Source: Saprospiraceae bacterium (GTDB lineage: Bacteria > Bacteroidota > Bacteroidia > Chitinophagales > Saprospiraceae). Taken from it: a stretch of 64,000 bases of DNA. The stretch is from NCBI GenBank assembly GCA_016710115.1, contig JADJLN010000018.1, positions 37,764-101,763 on the forward strand, in the 5' to 3' direction. Numbering within the stretch: the stretch's first letter is position 1; each line of letters starts with the position of its first letter. The position numbers and the translations under genes are program-made. Below are positions 10,709-19,458 of the stretch, piece after piece. The notes under the pieces were generated by a model, which was given only the letters and a program-made list of their open reading frames with translations, had not been told where the DNA came from and did not search any database.

Positions 10709-10886
10709 CAGTGGGTGTGCCAGAAAGGTTCACGAACTGACTGAAAATCGAACACCACAGGAAAATAAGGTGGAACGAAATCAACTTTCAACCCGTTGTT
10801 TGGTCATGAATGTGGAACATGGAGTAATACAACTTGCTCTTCCGCTCGTTTAACAGTAGCTTTAGAGCGCCAACACCTCCTTGAAC

Positions 10887-11271
10887 ATGAAAGTCGTCCT
10901 TCTCGTTTTCAGTCTTCTTTCAGCAACAACCGGGTACAGCCCAATCGAACGCTTTACAGGCGATCAACCAGGCCATGCAGCGCGGTGATGCGACAACCAT
11001 TGCCACTTATTTCGATCAATCTGTCGTCCTGGATATCCTGGGCGATGAAGCGATAACTTCTCCTGCCGATGCAAAAAAACGCTTGGAAGTCTTCTTTTCA
11101 CGACACAAACCCGCCGGTTTCAAACAGTCGCACAGTGGTTCATCACAGGGAAAAGATTCACATTATATTATCGGAGAACTCAACGATGCCGCAGGAAAAT
11201 ATCGTGTCTATCTCTACTTCAAGACGAGCGGAGGGAAATACGCACTTCAGGAAATGCGGATTGATCAATAG
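10887..11271 (+). CDS. DUF4783 family periplasmic protein, one frameshift
   Basis: A protein of about 127 residues with a short hydrophobic signal sequence from the ATG at 10887 and an NTF2-like body. The body's pattern (AINQAMQRGD, YFDQSVVLDILG, FFSRHKPAGF, GSSQGKDSHYIIG, YFKTSGGKYALQEMRI) matches DUF4783, a small family typical of Bacteroidota. The signal and the body lie in different frames. Removing one T from the run in CTTCTTTCAG near 10913-10918 joins them, so a homopolymer error is likely. The 3' end overlaps the convergent aminotransferase by 7 nt. Function is unknown; the fold suggests ligand binding. Confidence 0.75.
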
Positions 11272-12419
11272 ATTGCAGTGCGCATCCGGGATGCTGCTTG
11301 CTCCAATACTGCTTCTGTTTTTGCAAAACAGACCCGTACTGTCCGGTTGTCCTCTGGTGCATTTTTGTAAAACGGGCTGATCGGGATCAAGGCGACACCA
11401 CACCGTTCCGTATACTTTCTGGCAAATGTGAGATCGTCCTCATCACTGATTCCGCTGTAATCCAGCAAGCCAAAATATGTCCCCTCACAGGGTAACACCT
11501 GAAATGGTGAACCCTCCAGATCCCGGGTAAAGTGATCCCGTTTATCCTGATAAAAATCATCCAATCCACACCAGCTGGCCGGGTCTTCCATAAATGTTGC
11601 CAGTGCGACCTGACTCGGCGTATGGACGCTGAACATGTTGAACTGATGGACTTTTCGAAATTCAGTGGATAAATCTGGTGGCGCAACGATGTAACCGGTC
11701 TTCCACCCCGTAGCGTGAAACGTCTTCCCGAAAGAAAATGTCACCATACTTCGGCTATACAGCTCCGGATCCGCCAGGACGCTTAGATGAGGCAACCCAT
11801 CGAAGACCAGGTGTTCGTACACTTCATCAGAAAGGAGCAGGAGATCATGTTGAATGACTATTTCCTTTAATGCTGCCAGATCCTCCGCACGAAAAACTTT
11901 TCCCACTGGATTATGGGGGTTATTTGTGATGATCATTCGTGTCCGCGTGGTGATCCTGGACCGCACCTCATCCCAATCCACTCTGAAATCAGGGCTTTTA
12001 ATGGAATGGACACAGGCACTCCTCCAGATAAGAGAATAGCCGGCAGATAGGAATCATAGGCTGGTTCCAACAGAATAACTTTCATCCCCTTTCCGCACTA
12101 CTGCCTGGATTGCACAGAACAACCCCTGAGGAGCACCTGCTGTCACGGTGATCTCCGTTCCCGGTTCAGGGCGCACACCATAGGTCAACTGAATTTTATG
12201 CGCAATGGCTTCTCTGAGGGCCGGCAAACCCGGCATAGGCGCATACTGGTTGTACCCATCTTGTATAGCTTGTGCGACCAGATCTTTCAGACGCTGAGGT
12301 GGCTCAAAATTGGGAAACCCCTGCGCTAGATTGATGGCCTTGTGCTGGTTGGCCAAAGCGCTCATCACGGCAAAAATGGACGTACCCGCGGCGGGAAGTT
12401 TGGAGGAGATATCTGGCAT
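11265..12419 (-). CDS. PLP-dependent aminotransferase (YbdL/methionine-type), two frameshifts
   Basis: A class I/II fold-type I aminotransferase of about 385 residues. The N-terminus has the YbdL-like signature SKLPAAGTSIFAVMSALA followed by INLAQGFPNF; later come NNPHNPVGKV, the SDEVYEHL cofactor region and SFGKTFHATGWKTGY with the Schiff-base lysine. Family members transaminate methionine, aromatic amino acids or kynurenine with 2-oxo acids. Two indels break it: an extra G in the GGGG run near 12079, and a missing A in the AAAA run near 12000. Correcting both restores VILLEPAYDSY and the link to WDEVRS. Kynureninase lies about 12 kb downstream, not adjacent. Confidence 0.85.
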
Positions 12420-12811
12420 ATTGGATCGTGCTCAATTTCTGAACTAAAGACCGAAAGATAGGAAGAGACTGGGCAAAGGTGGAAATGGGAAGCCTCCCCG
12501 CCGCGGCGGGGCGGACAGCGGAACTTTGCTGCAAGCTAAAGGCATGTCCGCCCCCATCCTGTTCATCGTAAAATCCTGTGAATCCTGATGCTGACAACAT
12601 GTGGTTTTCGGAATTCGGAATTCGGCCCTGTCCTTATGAAATAGGTAGACAGCTTGGGATCCTCCCTCCGTGAAATCCCGTAATCCGTACCCATCCGTGA
12701 TTCAGACAATTTTCGACTTTCGGCAAGTTGACCCTTTACCCTTTACCGGCCAGTCGATAGCTCGCATCCATGCTTTTAGCGTACTCAGCGAATGGCGAAA
12801 TGCGAATAGCT
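12420..12811. other. Non-coding gap with a GC-rich inverted repeat
   Basis: I see no gene here. The gap holds the palindromic element at 12495-12554 and short GGAATTC repeats near 12607-12622. The open frames across it lack family features. Confidence 0.5.
12495..12554. repeat. GC-rich nested inverted repeat (REP-like)
   Basis: CCCCGCCGCGGCGGGG is a perfect palindrome, and GGGGCGGACA at 12508-12517 is the exact complement of TGTCCGCCCC at 12545-12554, with a 27-nt loop. There is no T-tail, so it is not a standard terminator. It resembles dispersed intergenic hairpin repeats. Confidence 0.6.
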
Positions 12812-13057
12812 CTAAGCATCCTCACCCACGATCAAGTCGATCGCAGCTGCCAGATCGCGATCTTTTTGGGTGACCACGTTCCCCTTAGAATGGGTGCGCA
12901 ATCGGATCTCAACTCGATTATAGACATTCGTCCACTCCGGATGATGGTCCATTCTTTCTGCGACAAGCGCCACTCGGGTCATAAACCCGAATGCTGCATT
13001 AAAGTCGCAAAATTGAAAGGTGCGGGTCAGGCTGTTGTCAGCTTCGGTCCAGGACAT
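12812..13057 (-). CDS. Pterin-4a-carbinolamine dehydratase
   Basis: An 81-residue enzyme that dehydrates 4a-hydroxytetrahydrobiopterin, recycling the cofactor of aromatic amino-acid hydroxylases. The body has the conserved FxFxDFNAAFGFM helix start and the active-site signature ERMDHHPEW followed by NRVEIRLRTH. The ATG at 13057 (MSWTEADNS) gives the family's usual length; the in-frame extension back to 13129 lacks family features. No phenylalanine hydroxylase lies in the window. The gene stands 81 nt downstream of the M42 peptidase on the same strand. Confidence 0.9.
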   Translation of the reverse strand: MSWTEADNSLTRTFQFCDFNAAFGFMTRVALVAERMDHHPEWTNVYNRVEIRLRTHSKGNVVTQKDRDLAAAIDLIVGEDA

Positions 13058-13138
13058 CGCATAAGTTTTCCCTGAAGGTAGGGCGTAGGTTAGGGAAATG
13101 CAAAGGCGCTGAGACGCAAAGAAAACCAAGCGGCAGAA

Positions 13139-14185
13139 TTAGCGTTCCTCCCATTGCCCTTTGTCCAGATTGAGCAGGGCCAGGGTCATCAGGTCGATGG
13201 TCGCCTGCACATCGGCCTTGTGCACCATCTCGATCACCTGGTGGATATGCCTCGTCGGGATGGACAGGGCGCCGGCAATGGCCCCATTCTTTCCATAACG
13301 CTGTACTGCGGCAGTGTCCGTGCCGCCCGCTGTGAGGACCTCTGACTGCCAGGTAATACCGGCCGCATCAGCCTGATCGCGGAGATAATCTACCATGCGC
13401 GGATCGCAGACGGTCATGCCATCGAGAATTTTGATGGCCGTACCCTTACCGAGTTTGGTGACTACCTCCTGGGGCTGGGCTCCCGGCACATCGAAGGCAA
13501 TGGTCGTATCCAGCACGATCCCGAAATCCGGATTGATCCGGTGGGCGGCAGAAATGGCACCTCGCAGGCCGATCTCCTCCTGTACGGTGAAGACAGCGTG
13601 GAGATCAAACGGCAATTCCTTTCCTTTCAGAGCCTTCAGCACTTCAACCAGGATGAAGACCGAGATGCGATTGTCCAGGGATTTGCTGTTGATGCATTCT
13701 CCCATTTCGATCATCTGACGCTCGCGGGTCACGGGGTCGCCCACACGGATCAGTTTTTTGACCTGCTCCGCCGGCAGACCGGAATCGATGAAAAAGTCTT
13801 CGATCTGGACGGCCTTGTTCCGCTCTTCCGTCTTCATCAGGTGGATGGGCTTACTGCCCATCACGCCGATCACCTCTTCACGACCGTGGACGATCACCCG
13901 TTGAGCAGTGAGGGTCTTTGCATCAAAGCCGCCGAGGGTGGAAAAGCGCAGGAAACCTTCATCATCGATATGGGTGACAATGAAGCTGATCTCATCCATA
14001 TGTGCAGTAACCATCACCCGCTTGTCCTGACGACCTTTTCGCAGCACCATAAGGTTGCCCATGGGATCTACGGACATCTCATCGGCCAGGTCGGCGACCT
14101 GTTCTTTGAGGAATGCGCGGATACGGTGTTCAAATCCCGGAGCACCAGGAATCTCACATATGGTCTTCAGGAGGTTCAGATTCAT
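13139..14185 (-). CDS. M42 family metallo-aminopeptidase
   Basis: A 348-residue cytosolic di-metal aminopeptidase of the glutamyl-aminopeptidase/'endoglucanase M' group, usually forming dodecameric tetrahedra. Visible are TAHMDEI (first metal histidine and aspartate), SLDNR with the bridging aspartate, TVQEEIGLRG with the catalytic and metal glutamates, LDTTIAFD with another ligand, and the C-terminal PTRHIHQ histidine. The intact reading frame and motif order give high confidence. A -7 element lies upstream on the minus strand. The gene diverges from the radical SAM gene. Confidence 0.93.
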   Translation of the reverse strand: MNLNLLKTICEIPGAPGFEHRIRAFLKEQVADLADEMSVDPMGNLMVLRKGRQDKRVMVTAHMDEISFIVTHIDDEGFLRFSTLGGFDAKTLTAQRVIVHGREEVIGVMGSKPIHLMKTEERNKAVQIEDFFIDSGLPAEQVKKLIRVGDPVTRERQMIEMGECINSKSLDNRISVFILVEVLKALKGKELPFDLHAVFTVQEEIGLRGAISAAHRINPDFGIVLDTTIAFDVPGAQPQEVVTKLGKGTAIKILDGMTVCDPRMVDYLRDQADAAGITWQSEVLTAGGTDTAAVQRYGKNGAIAGALSIPTRHIHQVIEMVHKADVQATIDLMTLALLNLDKGQWEER

Positions 14186-14210
14186 GTCTTGCGGTTTTTC
14201 GGAAGGAGCG

Positions 14211-14218
14211 CAAAAATA
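14211..14218 (-). promoter_or_regulatory. -7 element of the M42 peptidase gene
   Basis: On the minus strand TATTTTTG matches TAnnTTTG and ends 25 nt before the ATG at 14185, inside the divergent intergenic space. Confidence 0.45.
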
Positions 14219-14235
14219 GACAAAAGGCCTTTACT

Positions 14236-15281
14236 TTGACAATCAAGCCACCAACCACTTTGTCCTTGCACTACCGGGATACCCGCAATTTTCTTTCCAA
14301 ACTGACCTTCCGCCGTCTGGGGAATGCCGGAAAGGTACTGGCATCGTACCACCTGGCCCGATGGACAAGACACCCCATTCAGTGGGGGCTGCCCATGACC
14401 ATCTCCCTGGAGCCCACCACTGCCTGCAATCTCCGCTGCCCGGAATGCCCGAGTGGTCTTCGTGCATTTACCCGGGAAACCGGCAACCTCAAACCGATTT
14501 CTTCCGGAAAACCATAGACGAACTGAGCCGGGATCTGATCTACCTGATCTTCTACTTCCAGGGCGAGCCCTTTATCAATCCCAATTTTCTGGAGATGGTC
14601 GCTTATGCAAGAAAGAATGGTCTTTACACCATTACCTCCACCAACGGCCACTTTCTGGATGACGAAAGCGCCAAGGAAACCGTTGAAAGCGGCCTCGACA
14701 GGTTGATCATCAGTGTCGATGGAACGACCCAGGAAACCTATGAACAGTACCGCAAGGAAGGCGATCTGGAGACGGTCCTGCAGGGCGCACGACATGTGGT
14801 CAAATGGAAAAAGGCGTTGAACAGTGCCACCCCGCATATCGTCTTTCAATTTCTGGTGGTCCGTCCGAATGAACATCAGATCCCGGAGATCTATCGACTG
14901 GCGGAGGAGATCGGTGTGGATGAGGTGAAGCTAAAAACGGCACAGGTCTATGATTTTGAGCGCGGCAATCCACTTATCCCGACGGATCTCAAATACAGCC
15001 GTTATCTCCCCCAGCATGATGGCAGCTGGCGCACACGACATACCCTTGCCAACCACTGCTGGAAGCTTTGGCACGCCTGTGAGATCACCTGGGACGGGAT
15101 GGTGGTACCCTGCTGTTTCGACAAGGATGCCACCCATCCGCTGGGTGATCTAAAACACCATTCTTTTCGGAAGATTTGGCAGGGTAAGGAATACCAGCAA
15201 TTTCGAACACAGATCCTGAAAGGGCGTGACCAGATTGATATTTGCACGAACTGTACGGAGGGGTGCAAGGTGTGGGGGTGA
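14236..15281 (+). CDS. Radical SAM/SPASM domain protein, one frameshift
   Basis: An enzyme of about 350 residues. It has the radical SAM [4Fe-4S] motif CNLRCPEC near residue 60, the FQGEPF glycine-rich SAM site, LIISVDG, and a C-terminal SPASM-like cluster region (ACEITWDGMVVPCC...CTNCTEGC). Members modify peptides or act in cofactor or cell-envelope pathways; this subgroup is uncharacterised to my knowledge. The frame breaks at the AAA run 14491-14493, and one added A rejoins both halves. The start is uncertain: TTG at 14236 is the first in-frame candidate after the divergent gene. The last 180 bp recur four times downstream as the boundary of each cassette. Confidence 0.85.
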
Positions 15282-15395
15282 GGAAGCTCCACGCACGCAT
15301 TGTTATAATTCTGGAAGTTATTCACCACATATTCTTCATTGATTTTGGGAAAGCTACATTTTTCATATTGGGAGAATTCTGTCCAGATCCAGTTG

Positions 15396-16040
15396 CTATT
15401 TGCATCTTGTGGAATTAATAATATTCTCTTTACTTTTAAAATTGGCATCAGGATGATAGTAACTTATAAAGTTAATTATGCCATACGGGCAAATTTCGAA
15501 TTTGTACACCCTAGACATAAAATGCCAAAAATTCACATTAATGTCTTTTCGGAAATATACAATTGGAATATAATTAAATGTATCGATTTGAAAGATATGC
15601 CCCAATGCAAATACAATTGAATTTGGAGCAAGCTCGCGTGGCAACAAATTATTATAGTCTTTGTCTGGAAAATTACCAAATACCTCTAAAATTTTATGCT
15701 TTTTATTTGCAAATAAAAAAGGTAATTTATGAGCATTGACGTTCTTTATTACAGAATCAATAGTTTCTTCTCCAAAATAAGGAAAATTGTCAAATGAACT
15801 GCGATTATAATCATGAAGCTGAATAATTACAATATCAACCTGAGCGGTATCATTGAGTGGCAATACCGGGTTTACATCCCAGTCATCAGGTGACAATAGG
15901 GTATGCTCAATTACATACTTATTAATGTAGTTTAATTCCTGATTTTCGATTGGTTTCATACTCTTTGCAGGGTATGTCGATTTCGCTAAACCACATGCCG
16001 CACATGTAATTGATATATATATGAATATTTTTAGTCGCAT
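15396..16040 (-). CDS. Cassette 1 partner lipoprotein (candidate immunity/inhibitor)
   Basis: A 214-residue protein with a signal peptide (MRLKIF...) ending in a lipobox-like TCAAC at residue 17, then a soluble domain with acidic and aromatic residues; I recognise no family. The ATG at 16040 lies inside the last codons of the large zincin gene (shared ATGCGACTAA, 10-nt overlap), so translation is coupled. A longer in-frame start at 16133 lies wholly within the zincin gene and is rejected. A decayed homologue sits in the collapsed cassette at 18030-18675. Pairing and envelope location suggest it neutralises or assists its zincin; this is inference. Confidence 0.75.
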   Translation of the reverse strand: MRLKIFIYISITCAACGLAKSTYPAKSMKPIENQELNYINKYVIEHTLLSPDDWDVNPVLPLNDTAQVDIVIIQLHDYNRSSFDNFPYFGEETIDSVIKNVNAHKLPFLFANKKHKILEVFGNFPDKDYNNLLPRELAPNSIVFALGHIFQIDTFNYIPIVYFRKDINVNFWHFMSRVYKFEICPYGIINFISYYHPDANFKSKENIINSTRCK

Positions 16041-17662
16041 GATGATAATACAGAGTTTATATGGCCAGGTTGTTGGATAAAGTTTAAATAAGCTCCATAT
16101 TGCGTTTGTACGAATTGCTGCGTAATGCCACAATAATTTAAAACATCAATTGGAAAGCCATTGAGAACCAACCCAACAAAATTACTATAGGTTCCAATTC
16201 CATTATTCATCTCGATCAGGCCATTTACCATCTCATCCAGATAGTGCTCCATCATCAAGTTGTGCTCGCTTGGACCAGCTTGCCCTCCATACTCATTGAG
16301 CACCAATTGGTGGAATGCCTGTGCGAAATCAATGTCATTTCCATTCCAACCATAGCCCTCAATTAATCTCCTTTCAATATCAGCATGAATCAATTCATGC
16401 TGAATCGTTTCAAACACATCTAAGGCATCAATCGTAGTACAATTAAGGGAATTGACTTCGATCACTATCTGCTTTATTCCTTCCCAAGGGTTTGTTACTC
16501 TAGTACCAGCATAAGCTGAGTTATTCAATCCAGGATACAAAGAATAGTCCAATGCTCGAATATGTAAACCAAACCCCAAACCGTTATTATTGCCCATAGA
16601 TCCATCAAAGCCACTCATGAGCTCACAAACAAACGAAGTTCCCAGCCCAGAATTCATCATTTTATCGATTATACAAGCATATTTAGGGCACAAAGTTTTA
16701 AGACTCTTCTGGATGACTATAATATCGAGTTTATCCAGCGCCTCAAATACATCCCCCCTCCCCATATACTCCCCACCGCACAACGATTCGATCAATTCAC
16801 TCATCAATGCCTGATGAGGCTTGTTGGGGTTGCAGGGATCAACCAGGGTAGCCCCATTCAGTTCATGGTTCAGAACATCCAGCACGTCATCCGTCATGCT
16901 GTTCGACGTTCCTCCACTTTCCGCTCCATTCGCCCCTTCCTGCACACCACACGATTGGCCCATGCATTCCCAGGCTTCTGGAGAAAGTGCGCCTACAATT
17001 GCCTGAATCGCCTCAATGTTGTTCCGGCATTCCCGATCCAGTTGCTTCCAATTATCAATGAAATCGGAAGGGATATTGCTAAAGATACCATTGGTACTCG
17101 AGGATGAACCGCCACTGTTGTAAATGCCGCCGCTATTGTTCCCCGGATTGAAAGAAAATGTTGGTGGCCGAGTGCCATTTCCTAGTTCGTTAAAATCAAT
17201 TGCGGGATTGCAATGGGGACAATGCTTTTTGGGGCAAGATCCTCTTCCATTCCTTTTACATGTAGGACAAATTACAGGATATTGATAAGGTCCATCTTCT
17301 CCTACTTCCCCAACGCCATCCGTAAACATAGGTGACCATTCATCCCATCGGGTATTCCACCAATTATTATCACCACCTCGAACTTGGGCAGCTGATATAG
17401 TTTCATTCACATAGATCGTATCAATCATTCCTTGTTGGTAATGTGAGGCATCTACTATGCCTTCCCCTATGACATATACGGCTCCCCATCCGGTAAAGAC
17501 TTGTACAAACTCTTCCGTCGTCTCGAAGGAAAAGGCAAAATCCCTGTCCGGCACGAACTCGTAGTAATAGACTCGTATCGTTGAATCCATTGTATAGTAA
17601 AGATACGCCAAGAGAAGAGAAGAGAAGAGAAGAGAAGAGAAGAGAAGAGAGAATTTTAACAT
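16031..17662 (-). CDS. Cassette 1 zincin-domain protein (constant N-terminus, variable tip)
   Basis: 543 residues as read. Residues 20-305 are almost identical to cassette 2. They hold a beta-rich region, a five-cysteine zinc-ribbon-like motif (C132, C135, C143, C148, C151), a Gly/Ser/Asn linker (about 170-195) and a Cys-rich segment. After GEYMGRGDVF (about 305) the sequence becomes unique and carries a zincin motif HELIH (422-426) with a second conserved histidine in SEHNLM (467). Compared with cassette 2, about 325 bp encoding the SPII signal and first 80 or so residues are deleted, so the AGAGA repeat itself encodes the hydrophobic start (SLLFSSLLFSSLLL). Surface protease or toxin-like role inferred. 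Confidence 0.75.
   Translation of the reverse strand: MLKFSLLFSSLLFSSLLLAYLYYTMDSTIRVYYYEFVPDRDFAFSFETTEEFVQVFTGWGAVYVIGEGIVDASHYQQGMIDTIYVNETISAAQVRGGDNNWWNTRWDEWSPMFTDGVGEVGEDGPYQYPVICPTCKRNGRGSCPKKHCPHCNPAIDFNELGNGTRPPTFSFNPGNNSGGIYNSGGSSSSTNGIFSNIPSDFIDNWKQLDRECRNNIEAIQAIVGALSPEAWECMGQSCGVQEGANGAESGGTSNSMTDDVLDVLNHELNGATLVDPCNPNKPHQALMSELIESLCGGEYMGRGDVFEALDKLDIIVIQKSLKTLCPKYACIIDKMMNSGLGTSFVCELMSGFDGSMGNNNGLGFGLHIRALDYSLYPGLNNSAYAGTRVTNPWEGIKQIVIEVNSLNCTTIDALDVFETIQHELIHADIERRLIEGYGWNGNDIDFAQAFHQLVLNEYGGQAGPSEHNLMMEHYLDEMVNGLIEMNNGIGTYSNFVGLVLNGFPIDVLNYCGITQQFVQTQYGAYLNFIQQPGHINSVLSSCD
17611..17652. repeat. AGAGA pentanucleotide repeat, 8 units, cassette 1
   Basis: Eight perfect 5-bp units. 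They are fused directly to coding sequence here and encode the first residues of the zincin protein. A unit change would alter the frame, as in contingency loci. Confidence 0.85.
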
Positions 17663-17733
17663 TTACATAACAGTTATTTGTTGGTCATTTGACAAATTGT
17701 CGAGGTATAGCCACATCTGAAGACAGGCCGGCC

Positions 17734-17915
17734 TGGTCGTCCCCTGCTGTTTCGACAAGGATGCCACCCATCAGCTGGGTGATCTAAAACATCATTCTTT
17801 TCGGAAGATCTGGCAGGGTAAGGAATACCAGCAATTTCGAACACAGATCCTGAAAGGGCGTGCCCAGATTGATATTTGCACGAACTGTACGGAGGGGTGC
17901 AAGGTGTGGGGGTGA
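17734..17915 (+). pseudogene. Copy of radical SAM 3' end, cassette 1 boundary
   Basis: About 182 bp matching the last part of the radical SAM gene (15101-15281), from the SPASM PCC motif to its stop codon. There are a few substitutions (for example CAGCTGGG for CCGCTGGG, CATCATTC for CACCATTC). It has no start and no promoter. The three large copies resemble each other more than the intact gene. Confidence 0.85.
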
Positions 17916-18029
17916 AACTAGGCTATGTGGTCACTTTTGAAAGGGCCTGAGTAATTCAACATTTACTATGTCTTTATTTTGGAGTCGATAACTTTGCCGC
18001 AGCAGGGGTCAATTCAGAAGATTAAAATA

Positions 18030-18675
18030 CTACTTACAAATCGTAGAATTAATAATGACCTCTTTAAATGAATTATTCCAATCTGGGATATAAAAACTGA
18101 CAAAATTGATTATACCATACGAGCAAACTTCAAACTTGTATACCCTTGACATAAGGTGCCAATAGTCCACATTATCGTCCTTTCGAAGATATACTATTGG
18201 AATATAATTAAATGAATCAATTTGCTAAACATGCCCCAATGCAAATACAATTGAATTTGGAGGAAGCTCGCGTGGCAACAAATTATTGTAGTCCTTTTCT
18301 GGAAAATTACCAAACACCTCTAATACTTTATGTTTTTTATTAGCAAATAAATTAGGTATTTTATAAGCATTGATATTTAAAATCACAGAATCAATAATTT
18401 CTTCTTCAAAAAAAGGCAATTTATCAAATGCGCTGCGATTATCTTCATGAAGTTGAATAATTACAATATCAATCTGCGATGTATCATTCAGTGGCAATAC
18501 CGGATTTACATCCCAATCTAAAGGTGACAATATGGTATGTTCAATTATATATTTATTGATATAATTCAATTCCCTGGATTTCTATATACTCCATACCATT
18601 TACTGGGCCTGTGGGTTTTGAAAGTCCACAGGCCACAAACGTAATCGATATAAAAATAAATACTCCTAATTGCAT
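18030..18675 (-). pseudogene. Decayed orphan partner lipoprotein (collapsed cassette)
   Basis: Homologous to the cassette 1 partner along its whole length, beginning MQLGVFIFISIT...ACG. The frame is lost by one base near the GGAATTG at about 18569-18573, and a TAG interrupts the otherwise open C-terminal third (GHV-stop-QIDSFNYIPIVY near 18225). Because one lesion is a substitution, real decay is likelier here than sequencing error. Its own zincin gene has been deleted except for the last 26 codons, so it is an orphan. Confidence 0.75.
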
Positions 18676-18780
18676 GATGACAAAACAGAGTTAATATGAC
18701 CGGGCTGCTGGATAAAGCTCAAATAAGCTGCATATTGCGTTTGTACGAATTGTACAGAGGGGTGCAAGGTGTAGGAGTGA
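18666..18780. pseudogene. Fusion of zincin C-terminal stub and radical SAM tail
   Basis: On the minus strand 18666-18752 encodes the final 26 residues of a cassette-1-like zincin (QTQYAAYL...GHINSVLSSC) ending in TAG, overlapping the orphan partner's ATG by 10 nt. It runs straight into 18739-18780 (+), the last ~42 bp of the radical SAM gene. The two share TTTGTACGAATTG/TTTGCACGAACTG, so the deletion probably occurred by recombination at this short homology. Confidence 0.7.
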
Positions 18781-18930
18781 TGGCCTGATTCTATGCCTTC
18801 TGTCTAAGCGCAAGAGCCAACTTTTATAAAAATTATCTGTCGAAATTGAGCTTCAAATGTGGTCGCTTTTCACTCTTGGTGCTTTTAGACGCCACCTGTC
18901 TCATCCTGTTTTCCCTGCAATGAATATTCC

Positions 18931-19458
18931 CTAATAAGCAGCGTGATAAACCTCTTCGCCCTTGTTCCATTTTCCTAACGAGTCCTTGAAATAAACCACG
19001 CCAATAACAGAATAATTCTTAAGAACCTTTCTTTCTACTTTAACCAATACAGAGTCCTTATGGGAAAAGCAAGCACCGGAGATCAATAAATAGATCCTGG
19101 GATTACCCTCTGTCTGTTGCTTGCCCAGTATATCCTTATGATCAACATCCGCAAATACAAATGATTCATAGCAAGTATCCTTTAGAGCAATCCCCAAAGG
19201 ATCCATGCCAAATTTTAAGCTAAAATCACATGTGGAATCCAAAGGCTGACCAAATTGATCAATAAGATTAAAATCAAGTGAATGAGAAATATTGCATATC
19301 CGGGTAGAAACCACATGTTCAAATTCATGATCACTACAAGGAAAGTACGCTAAAATCACGTTACCCAATAAATCAAAATCATGATACGGTTCTTGATTAA
19401 GATCAATCGAACAACCAATTAAAAGAAAACATACGATTGTACAAATCCCTAGTCGCAT
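18931..19458 (-). CDS. Cassette 2 partner lipoprotein (candidate immunity/inhibitor)
   Basis: A 175-residue SPII lipoprotein: signal MRLGICTIVCFLLIGC with the lipobox cysteine at residue 16, then a beta-rich-looking domain containing five further cysteines. It shows no visible similarity to the partners of cassettes 1 and 3 beyond the first residues, and I recognise no family. The start ATG overlaps the zincin gene's end by 10 nt (ATGCGACTAG), the same junction as in cassette 1. A role in binding or protecting against the cognate zincin is inferred from this exclusive pairing. Confidence 0.75.
   Translation of the reverse strand: MRLGICTIVCFLLIGCSIDLNQEPYHDFDLLGNVILAYFPCSDHEFEHVVSTRICNISHSLDFNLIDQFGQPLDSTCDFSLKFGMDPLGIALKDTCYESFVFADVDHKDILGKQQTEGNPRIYLLISGACFSHKDSVLVKVERKVLKNYSVIGVVYFKDSLGKWNKGEEVYHAAY

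Noticed and set aside
12304..12600. 98-residue minus-strand frame in the gap upstream of the aminotransferase
   Set aside because: It overlaps the aminotransferase N-terminus and the GC-rich hairpin and has no plausible start signal or family.
13541..14239. 232-residue plus-strand frame opposite the M42 peptidase
   Set aside because: The peptidase motifs are complete on the minus strand; the plus frame shows none.
16814..17107. 97-residue plus-strand frame present identically in cassettes 1 and 2 (also 20163-20456)
   Set aside because: Conserved only because the sense strand is a duplicated coding region; no independent features.
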